Part shown: in pieces, positions 1-5,815 of the stretch
Layout of the letters: every line of letters begins with the position of its first letter
Numbering within the stretch: position 1 is the first letter of the stretch
Assembly (NCBI GenBank): GCA_017430155.1
Contig: JAFRNO010000747.1
Location: forward strand, 1 to 6,601
From: Kiritimatiellia bacterium
Lineage (GTDB): Bacteria; Verrucomicrobiota; Kiritimatiellia; RFP12; UBA1067
Length of the DNA: 6,601 bases
Direction of reading: 5' to 3'
The notes under the pieces: model-generated
The model's database searches: none
What the model was told of the DNA's origin: nothing
Seen by the model: the letters and a program-made list of their open reading frames with translations, nothing else
Program-made: the position numbers and the translations under genes

Positions 1-1
1 G

Positions 2-1192
2 GAGGTGGACTTCGGCTTCTCGTCTCTCGCGGCCGCGGCGTCCATCAACGTCGACGCCGCCGTCACGCTGACGAACCTGACCTACCGCCAGGCCTTGGCC
101 GACGCATCGCTCACGCTCGCGGGCGCGGGCGGCCTCACCTTCGCCGCCGGGGGCGTCATTACCGTCCCCGCGGGCAATACGCTTGTCATCGACACGGACG
201 TGACGCTGTTGGGCCTCGTGACAAAGAAAGGCCTTGGAACGCTCGTCGTGAACGGCGGCATCACAAGTCCAGGCACGGGCGACGCGTACCATCTTGTCGC
301 GCTGGAGGGCAACGTCGAGATCAACGGCATGGTGAGCAACTGCCGTCTCCGTTCGGAGAGCGACGCCACGGTGCCGACGATAACGATTGGCGAGAACGCC
401 GTGGTGAGCAACGCGGTGAGCGTCAACCCGGGCTGGGGAGGTCCAAAAGACAGAAGGGGGGCCGTCGTTCAGAATGGCGGTGTCGTGGACATTAATCCGC
501 CGACAGCCGGATTCCTCGGCGAAGGCCGGTGGGCGATGACGCTGGGAACGGGGTTCTACACGCTCAACGGCGGGACATTGTCGATCTACAAGCCCAATGC
601 GCAATTCGTCTATGTCGACATCTCGACGGCCGAGTTCGTCCAAAACGGCGGCACGTTGAAGGTTGGAACCATGAACATGGTGCCATCCTTCGCCGCCCAA
701 AGCCACAGCACCTACACGCTCAACGGCGGCACGAACGAGATCGAGGCCGCGTGGATACTCGGCGCGCCGGGGTGCGGCGAGGTGCAGCTCAACGGCGGCA
801 CGGTGCTTTCCCATTGCAACTCGGCGATGTTCGCGGCGAACATTCCCGTGACGCTGGGAGGAGACGTGACGTTTGCGCAGACGGCGGCGAACGTCGCCGT
901 CACGTTCGGTTCCGACGTGACGGGCGAAGGCACGATCCGACAGGCGGGCCCGGGCACGCTCGCGTTCGCGAAAACCCTTGGCGACGAGGTGTCGCTCGAC
1001 ATCGCCTCCAACGCGAAAGTCTCGGTCGACTGCGAGGAGGTCGTGGTGCGCCGTCTCTCCATCAACGGCATCGCGCGCAAGGCCGGGCGTTACAGCGCCG
1101 ATGGCAACGACCTGGGCGGGCATCTCGTCGGCACCGGTGACCTCGTGGTGCTGGAAGGAAATGATCTTGGTACGATCATCGTGATCAGGTAG
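2..1192 (+). CDS. Beta-helix surface protein with autotransporter-type repeats (5'-partial)
   Basis: This is the C-terminal ~396 residues of a larger protein. The frame is open to the left edge (a Glu codon precedes the GTG at 5), no signal peptide is present, and the GGAG at 1-4 abuts that GTG, so I treat it as truncated rather than starting at 5. The sequence is rich in Gly, Asn, Thr and Val. It has a KKGLGTLVVNGG stretch (near 224-262) and a GPGTLAF stretch (near 950-967), both like the autotransporter-associated beta-strand repeat, and five (Q/L)NGG rungs between 470 and 802. This predicts a right-handed beta-helix or passenger-type extracellular protein. It ends with a G-x-Y...LVGTGDLVVLEG segment common at the end of such proteins in PVC bacteria. 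No autotransporter beta-barrel follows, so how it is anchored or exported is not visible. No enzymatic motif is seen. Adhesin, surface-layer or glycan-binding roles are possible but unproven. The next gene starts 15 bases later. Confidence 0.8.
   Translation, partial: EVDFGFSSLAAAASINVDAAVTLTNLTYRQALADASLTLAGAGGLTFAAGGVITVPAGNTLVIDTDVTLLGLVTKKGLGTLVVNGGITSPGTGDAYHLVALEGNVEINGMVSNCRLRSESDATVPTITIGENAVVSNAVSVNPGWGGPKDRRGAVVQNGGVVDINPPTAGFLGEGRWAMTLGTGFYTLNGGTLSIYKPNAQFVYVDISTAEFVQNGGTLKVGTMNMVPSFAAQSHSTYTLNGGTNEIEAAWILGAPGCGEVQLNGGTVLSHCNSAMFAANIPVTLGGDVTFAQTAANVAVTFGSDVTGEGTIRQAGPGTLAFAKTLGDEVSLDIASNAKVSVDCEEVVVRRLSINGIARKAGRYSADGNDLGGHLVGTGDLVVLEGNDLGTIIVIR
470..802 (+). repeat. Five NGG beta-helix rungs in the surface protein
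   Basis: Protein-level repeats of the form (V/T)(Q/L)NGG(T/V) have their Asn codons at 473, 566, 644, 722 and 791. The periods are 31, 26, 26 and 23 residues, compatible with beta-helix coils. Two copies (557-577 and 713-733) encode the identical heptapeptide YTLNGGT. The repeats are degenerate at DNA level apart from the short AACGGCGGC-type core, so they are structural protein repeats rather than a DNA repeat element. Confidence 0.7.
1161..1186 (+). other. Overlapping small inverted repeats at the 3' end of the surface-protein gene
   Basis: ATGATC (1161-1166) and GATCAT (1174-1179) form a perfect 6-bp stem with a 7-base loop. The same GATCA (1174-1178) can instead pair with TGATC (1182-1186) across 3 bases, so the two hairpins are mutually exclusive. 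There is no following T-run, so this is not a recognisable intrinsic terminator. It lies inside the coding sequence, just before the stop, and may be fortuitous. Confidence 0.3.
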
Positions 1193-1197
1193 CAGCG

Positions 1198-1203
1198 AAA
1201 GGA
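1198..1203 (+). promoter_or_regulatory. Ribosome binding site for the esterase/propeller gene
   Basis: AAAGGA precedes tandem ATG codons at 1208 and 1211. It lies 4 bases before the first and 7 before the second, so the second ATG has the more usual spacing. The choice changes the protein by only one Met ahead of the signal peptide. Confidence 0.55.
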
Positions 1204-1207
1204 ACAG

Positions 1208-3832
1208 ATGATGTTGGCAAGGTTCACGTTTGTTTTGGGCGCCGTACTGGTTGTGGCGGCGCAGGTCGCCGTCGGCGCACCGCTCGCGAACACGAACGAG
1301 CTCGTGTGGACGGACGGCGCGAGCCTTCCGCAGGAGGGGCGCGCCTTCGCGGACACGCAGACGCCCTACTGGCGCATCGGCCAGAAGCACCTCGCGAAGA
1401 TCGCCCCTGTCAACAGAGGCGTGGCCGGCCATGCGTCAGAAAGCGCCGGCATCTGCTACCGGTTCGTCACGGACGCTGACGAGATCACGCTGCGGTGGTC
1501 GCTCTCCAGCCCCAAGCTGGGGTTCCCGCACATGGCGGCCACGGGCGTAAGCGGACTCGACATCTACGAATGGACGAAAGAGAAAGGATGGCGGTTCGTC
1601 AACTGGCGCTTCGTCACACCCCGCAACTATCCCGACAAGCAGGCCGGGAACATCTACACGGTCAAGTGGACGCCGGGGCGTCCGTGCTGGATCTACCTGC
1701 CGCTTTACAACGGACTTTCGGATTTCGCGGTCGGCGTCGCCAAGGGGACGAAGATCGAGCCGCTTTCCGCGCGGGCGAGCGGCGTGACGAAGCCGGTCGT
1801 GTTCTACGGGTCGTCCATCACGCACGGGGCCTGCGCGTCGCGTCCCGGCATGGCGTTCACCGCCATCGCGGGGCGGAAGGGCGACTTCCCCGTGGTGAAC
1901 CTCGGCTTTTCCGGCAGCGCCCATCTGGAACCGGAGGTTTGCGACATGCTCGCTGACATCGACGCGTCCTGCTACGTCATCGACCCTCTCGGCAACGTGC
2001 TGCACGGCCCCGGAGAACTGGAGGCGCGTTACGAGAAGTTCGTCCGCCGTCTCCACGCCGCGCGGCCCGGCGTGCCGATCATCCTCGCCCCGCCCGGCGG
2101 CGGTGCCGTGGGTCGTCCTTCGCCCGGCGTCGCCAAGGCGCACGCGATATTCGAGAAGCTGAAGAAGGAGTCCTCCGCCGAATGGAGCAGGCTCTACTGG
2201 ATCACAGAGGACGAATTGGAGATCGACGACGACGAATACACCGTCGACGGCTGCCATCCGAATGACTGGGGCATGATGCAGATGGGACGCGCCTACGCGA
2301 GGACGGTGCGTCTGGCGCTCGGGCTGGATTTCGGCGCGGCGAAGCCGCTCGACGTCGGGAGCCGTCTTCAGGTGCTGTGGGACGACCATGTGGTGGATGC
2401 GGCGAAGACCACCGCGTCGCGCATCGTGCACCAGCCGGAGTACGTGGGCGTGGCGATGACGCACGAGAAGCCGTGGGAGGGCGACGGGAGCGATTACCAC
2501 TGCATCGTGCCGGACCGCGACGAGCGCGGCGAGTTCCTGCGGATGTACTACAACGGCGTCGCCATCGGGTGCGGCTGGAAGACCGTGCGCGAGCATTTCT
2601 CCGCCGACGGCGTGCGCATCTGCTACGCCGAAAGCCGCGACGGCGGCCTCACGTGGGTCAAGCCGAATCTCGGCCTCGTCGAGTTCAGGGGCTCGAAGGA
2701 CAACAACTGTATCCTGGACGGAAAGTCGTTCGGCAAGCCCTGGGACAACTTCATGGTGCTCAAGGACGAGAACCCGTCCTGTCCGCCGAACGAGCGCTAC
2801 AAGGGCGTGGGCTCGCACGGTGGCGGACTCTGGTGCTTCCTTTCGTCGGACGGCATCCACTTCCGGAAGGGCTGGCAACTCGCGGTCACCGGCGCGTTCG
2901 ACTCGCTCAACGTCGCACTCTGGGACAAGACGCGCGGCGAGTACCATCTCTACTTCCGCGGTTTCCACAAGGTGACGGCGGACCGCAACGGCGACAACGA
3001 CGTGCGCGACGTCCGGCACAGCGTGTCGAAGGACTTCAAGACGTGGTCGGAGCCGAAGTTCCTCGACTTCGGCGAAGGGGCGGAGGACTACGCGCTCTAC
3101 ACAAACGTGATCCAGCCTTATTTCCGCGAGCCGTCGATCTTCGTGGGCTTCCCCTCGCGCTACGTGGAGCGCAAGGCGTGGACCCCGAACTACGATCGCC
3201 TGCCCTCGCCCGAGAAGCGCAAGTGGCGCATGGACAAGGCGCACGGCGGCCATCCGCGCTACGGCCTCACGGTCACGGACTGCATCTTCATCTTCTCGCG
3301 CGACGGGCAGCGCTTCTATCGCGAGGATGAGGCGTTCATGCGTCCGGGCCCCGAAAATCCCGGCAACTGGGTGTACGGCGACGGCTACCCCGCGTACCAG
3401 CTCATCAAGACGCCCGCGCCGTTCGGCGGCGATGACGAGATCTCCATTTTCTCCTACGACCAGCACTGGAGCGGCCTCGCCGAGAACCTCATCCGCTGGC
3501 GTCTGCGCCAGGATGGCTTCATCTCGCGTCGCGGCACGTACGCGGGACAGAAGGTGGTCACGAAGCCGCTCGTGTTCGCGGGTTCGGAGATGCTCGTCAA
3601 CTTCTCCACCTCCGCGCGCGGGCGGATGTTCGTGACGCTGCGCGACGCGTCCGGGCGCGCTCTCAAGAGCATTGAGCTCTTCGGTGACAAGGTGGACCGC
3701 ATGGTTGATTTCGCGGATGGCGGCAAGGTGTCGGATTTTGCGGGCAAGCCCGTCGTGGTCGAGTTCGACCTGTTCGACGCGGACCTCTATTCCTTCCGCT
3801 TCACGGACAAAGTCGTAAGCGAGGGTAAATAG
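1208..3832 (+). CDS. Exported SGNH-family esterase fused to a GH32/GH43-like beta-propeller
   Basis: An 874-residue exported protein predicted to act on a complex glycan. Residues 1-24 form a signal peptide (basic n-region, then a Leu/Val/Ala-rich core, with likely cleavage after VAVGA). Residues ~30-180 match the GxDLY-type N-terminal domain of SGNH esterases (GLDIY at 116-120). Residues ~195-375 are the SGNH hydrolase: GSSITHG at 201-207 with Ser203 as nucleophile, NLGFSG at 231-236, Asn263 in DPLGN, and Asp347/His350 in DGCHPND. All catalytic blocks are present, so it should be an active esterase, perhaps a sugar deacetylase. From ~382 a second module begins (DVGSRLQVLWDDHVVD at 382-397, PWEG at 422, RMYYNG at 445, an Asp-box-like SRDGGLTW at 476-483, YTNVIQPY at 631, GFPSRY at 647, AFMRPG at 709). 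I recognise it as the propeller family of PVC bacteria often annotated as GH32-like. It closes with a beta-sandwich (TKPLVF at 785, DADLYSFRF at 857-865). Its substrate and catalytic acids are not assignable. The next gene follows after 5 bases. Confidence 0.85.
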   Translation: MMLARFTFVLGAVLVVAAQVAVGAPLANTNELVWTDGASLPQEGRAFADTQTPYWRIGQKHLAKIAPVNRGVAGHASESAGICYRFVTDADEITLRWSLSSPKLGFPHMAATGVSGLDIYEWTKEKGWRFVNWRFVTPRNYPDKQAGNIYTVKWTPGRPCWIYLPLYNGLSDFAVGVAKGTKIEPLSARASGVTKPVVFYGSSITHGACASRPGMAFTAIAGRKGDFPVVNLGFSGSAHLEPEVCDMLADIDASCYVIDPLGNVLHGPGELEARYEKFVRRLHAARPGVPIILAPPGGGAVGRPSPGVAKAHAIFEKLKKESSAEWSRLYWITEDELEIDDDEYTVDGCHPNDWGMMQMGRAYARTVRLALGLDFGAAKPLDVGSRLQVLWDDHVVDAAKTTASRIVHQPEYVGVAMTHEKPWEGDGSDYHCIVPDRDERGEFLRMYYNGVAIGCGWKTVREHFSADGVRICYAESRDGGLTWVKPNLGLVEFRGSKDNNCILDGKSFGKPWDNFMVLKDENPSCPPNERYKGVGSHGGGLWCFLSSDGIHFRKGWQLAVTGAFDSLNVALWDKTRGEYHLYFRGFHKVTADRNGDNDVRDVRHSVSKDFKTWSEPKFLDFGEGAEDYALYTNVIQPYFREPSIFVGFPSRYVERKAWTPNYDRLPSPEKRKWRMDKAHGGHPRYGLTVTDCIFIFSRDGQRFYREDEAFMRPGPENPGNWVYGDGYPAYQLIKTPAPFGGDDEISIFSYDQHWSGLAENLIRWRLRQDGFISRRGTYAGQKVVTKPLVFAGSEMLVNFSTSARGRMFVTLRDASGRALKSIELFGDKVDRMVDFADGGKVSDFAGKPVVVEFDLFDADLYSFRFTDKVVSEGK

Positions 3833-3837
3833 CTGAC

Positions 3838-4818
3838 ATGAAAGTCGTGGTGATAGGTTTGGGGTCGATGGGACGGAGACGCATCCGCCTCATGCAGGCC
3901 ATGCCGGACGGGTTCGAGATCGTCGGCGTGAACCGCTCGGCCGAGCGGCGCGCGCAGGTCGAGAAGGAGCTGGGAATCCGCGCGTTCGCCACGCTGGCGG
4001 AGGCGATCGACGCGGCGAGGCCGCAGGCGGCGTTCGTCTGTACGGCGCCGGCGGGTCACGGCCCGACCGTGCTGGAGTGCATCGACGCGGGCCTCGACGT
4101 GTTCATGGAGATCAACCTCATCGGGCCGTGGTACGCCGAGGCGGCGGCCAAGGCGAAGGCGAAGGACGTGAAGCTCTTCATTTCGTCGACGCCCGTCTAC
4201 CGCCGCGAGATGCGCTACGTCGCCGATGCGGTGCGCGGCGAGCCGGTGAACTACCTCTACCACTGCGGACAGTACCTGCCCGACTGGCATCCCTGGGAGG
4301 ACTACCACAACTTCTTCGCGGCGAAGAAGGAGACGAACGGGTGCCGCGAGATCCTGTGCGTGGAGTTGCCGTGGATTGAGAAGGCGTTTGGCCGGATCGA
4401 GTCCGTGCAGGTGATGAGCGGCCGCCTGACGTCGCTCGACATCGACTTCCCCGACCACTACATGATGTCGATCCGGCACGCGGGCGGCAGCAAGGGCCTG
4501 TACTGCCAGGACATCGTCTCGCGCAAGGGCCTGCGCCGTCTGGAGGTGTTCTCCGAGAAGCACCACGTCTTCTGGGAGGGGACGCCCGATTCGCTCTCCG
4601 CCTACGACGTGGAGACGAAGGCCCTCAAGCCCGTCCGGCTCTACGACGACGTCGTGCAGGACGGCCGCTACAACGCGAACATCATCGAGAACGCGTATGC
4701 CGACGAGATCCGGGCGTTCTTCGACTACGTCCAGAAGGGCGCTGTGCCGCCCTACACGTTTGACGAGGACGCGCATACCCTTGCCGTCGTGGACGAGATC
4801 GAAAACGGAGGCGCGTGA
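3838..4818 (+). CDS. Gfo/Idh/MocA-fold protein lacking the canonical catalytic residues
   Basis: A 326-residue cytoplasmic protein without a signal peptide. The Rossmann dinucleotide-binding loop is intact (GLGSMGRRR, residues 7-15), followed by a GVNRS strand end where the cofactor ribose is usually read. The usual EKP motif is replaced by EIN (91-93), so the catalytic Lys is Ile92. The C-terminal alpha/beta domain has GQYLPDWHPWEDY at 144-156 and GCREILCVELPW at 168-179. Aligned without gaps to the next gene's product, the canonical Asp, His and Asp become Ile172, Val175 and Pro178. From memory, EIN/ELPW forms recur in a conserved subfamily near surface-sugar genes, so this may be a specialised enzyme or a partner subunit rather than a decayed gene. 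The frame is intact and codon use is normal, which argues against a pseudogene. It starts 5 bases after the esterase gene; a weak GAGGG lies at 3821-3825. The fold is sure; activity and substrate are not. Confidence 0.85.
   Translation: MKVVVIGLGSMGRRRIRLMQAMPDGFEIVGVNRSAERRAQVEKELGIRAFATLAEAIDAARPQAAFVCTAPAGHGPTVLECIDAGLDVFMEINLIGPWYAEAAAKAKAKDVKLFISSTPVYRREMRYVADAVRGEPVNYLYHCGQYLPDWHPWEDYHNFFAAKKETNGCREILCVELPWIEKAFGRIESVQVMSGRLTSLDIDFPDHYMMSIRHAGGSKGLYCQDIVSRKGLRRLEVFSEKHHVFWEGTPDSLSAYDVETKALKPVRLYDDVVQDGRYNANIIENAYADEIRAFFDYVQKGAVPPYTFDEDAHTLAVVDEIENGGA
4807..4811 (+). promoter_or_regulatory. Ribosome binding site for the second oxidoreductase
   Basis: GGAGG lies inside the last codons of the preceding gene, 13 bases before the ATG at 4825. 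The spacing is long, but this is the only strong purine-rich match. It supports translation of the ATG at 4825, whose product begins directly at the first Rossmann strand. Confidence 0.45.
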
Positions 4819-4824
4819 GCCGAC

Positions 4825-5790
4825 ATGGACATTTGCATCATAGGTTTGGGGTCGATCGGGCAGCGGCATCTGCGGAACATCCACGCCGTCGCGGCGCAGC
4901 GCGGCGTCGACGTAGCGACGGACGTCGTGGAGCCGCGCGAGCTCGACTATCTCGACGAGGCCACCCGCGCGCTTGTCAGACAGCGCTTTGCCGCGCCGGA
5001 CGTCCTCGGCCGCTACGACATGATCTTTGTCACGAATCCGTCGCAGCTGCACGCGGAGACGCTCGCGGCGGTCAGGGACAGGGCAGACTACTTCTTCGTC
5101 GAAAAGCCTGTCTTCACTCAGGCGCTGGACGGCGACGCGCTCGCGCTGTACGCCGACGAACGGAAGTTCTTCGTGGCGTGTCCCATCCGCCACACGCGCG
5201 TCTACGGATTCCTCTCCGAGTTCGTGCCGCGGAACAAGGTGTACTGCGCGCGCGCCATCTGCTCGTCGTATCTGCCCGAGTGGCGTCCCGGGACGGACTA
5301 CCGCCGCACGTACGCCGCGCAGGAAGGTTCGGGCGGGGTCAAGCTCGACCTCATCCACGAGTTCGACTACCTGTTCACCCTGTTTGGGTTGCCGCAGTCC
5401 GCGCATCTTCTCGAGGGCAAGTTCTCCGCGCTCGAGCTGAAGAGCGTGGACGGCGTGTCGTTCGTGGGGCGGTATCCCGACAAGACGCTGGAGCTCCATC
5501 TGGACTACTATGGACGCGTCCCTCGCCGGGAAATAGAGCTCTACACGGCGGACGACGTCGTCGTGTGCGACTTCATCAAGGCCGAGGTGCGCTTCCTGAA
5601 GAGCGGGCGGCAGATCGATCTTGCCGAGGAGCGCAACGAGTATTGCCTGCGCGAAATCGACTACTTCTTCGATTTCGCCCTGAAAGGGAGGGCGAACATC
5701 AATTCCATCCCCTATGCCAACGGCATCATTGGCTTCGTGCTGGCCTCGGACGCCGCGGCCATGAACGCCCTGCAGATTTCGGTTACGTAA
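4825..5790 (+). CDS. Gfo/Idh/MocA family oxidoreductase with intact active site
   Basis: A 321-residue cytoplasmic NAD(P)-dependent oxidoreductase, probably acting on a sugar or sugar derivative. The nucleotide-binding loop GLGSIGQRH is at 7-15, and VTNPSQLHAE near 70-79 is the strand/helix that packs on the cofactor. EKP at 93-95 supplies the conserved Lys94. In the substrate domain, SYLPEWRPGTDY is followed by GGVKLDLIHEFDY with Asp175, His178 and Asp181, the family's D-x-x-H-x-x-D active-site signature. It is a paralogue of the preceding gene: the region from YLPxWxP to the LFG/AFG motif aligns without gaps. It has no signal peptide. It starts 6 bases after the upstream stop, so the two are likely translationally coupled and may form a hetero-oligomer or act in sequence. 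At 321 residues it is slightly short for the family. From memory, oxidoreductases with YLPxWxPxxDY motifs often occur in surface-polysaccharide or nonulosonate clusters; that link cannot be tested here. The substrate is unknown. Confidence 0.88.
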   Translation: MDICIIGLGSIGQRHLRNIHAVAAQRGVDVATDVVEPRELDYLDEATRALVRQRFAAPDVLGRYDMIFVTNPSQLHAETLAAVRDRADYFFVEKPVFTQALDGDALALYADERKFFVACPIRHTRVYGFLSEFVPRNKVYCARAICSSYLPEWRPGTDYRRTYAAQEGSGGVKLDLIHEFDYLFTLFGLPQSAHLLEGKFSALELKSVDGVSFVGRYPDKTLELHLDYYGRVPRREIELYTADDVVVCDFIKAEVRFLKSGRQIDLAEERNEYCLREIDYFFDFALKGRANINSIPYANGIIGFVLASDAAAMNALQISVT

Positions 5791-5794
5791 TCAA

Positions 5795-5800
5795 AAGGAG
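5795..5800 (+). promoter_or_regulatory. Ribosome binding site for the metallophosphoesterase
   Basis: AAGGAG lies in the 25-base intergenic gap, 15 bases before the ATG at 5816. An in-frame TAA at 5807-5809 rules out a start further upstream, so 5816 is the most 5' start available in this frame. The spacing is longer than usual; the AAAGAAG at 5808-5814 is too weak and too close to prefer. Confidence 0.4.
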
Positions 5801-5815
5801 AGATCGTAAAGAAGC

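Noticed and set aside
5..7. GTG at the left edge as the true start of the surface protein, with GGAG as its ribosome site
   Set aside because: GGAG directly abuts the GTG with no spacer, the frame is open upstream, and there is no signal peptide, so truncation is the better explanation.
2377..3330. A 317-codon + strand frame inside the propeller region
   Set aside because: Arg-rich, motif-free alternative frame fully nested in the propeller-coding region.
1436..3466. A 676-codon open frame on the - strand opposite the esterase/propeller gene
   Set aside because: It is exactly antisense to a gene with clear family motifs and a signal peptide; its translation is low-complexity (Arg, Val, Ala, His rich) with no recognisable domain. 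Long antisense frames are expected where codons end mainly in G or C.
3838..4818. The first oxidoreductase as a pseudogene because key residues are missing
   Set aside because: Full-length frame, intact nucleotide-binding loop, normal codon use and well-formed local motifs (GQYLPDWHPWEDY, ELPW) suggest a functional divergent subfamily.
3787..5499. A 570-codon open frame on the - strand across both oxidoreductase genes
   Set aside because: It spans two well-supported genes and their junction on the other strand, with Arg/Val/Asp/His-rich composition and no motif; a codon-bias shadow.
5791..5815. A terminator or promoter in the gap before the metallophosphoesterase
   Set aside because: The 25 bases contain no stem-loop with a T-run and no room for a -35/-10 pair; only a ribosome site is supported.
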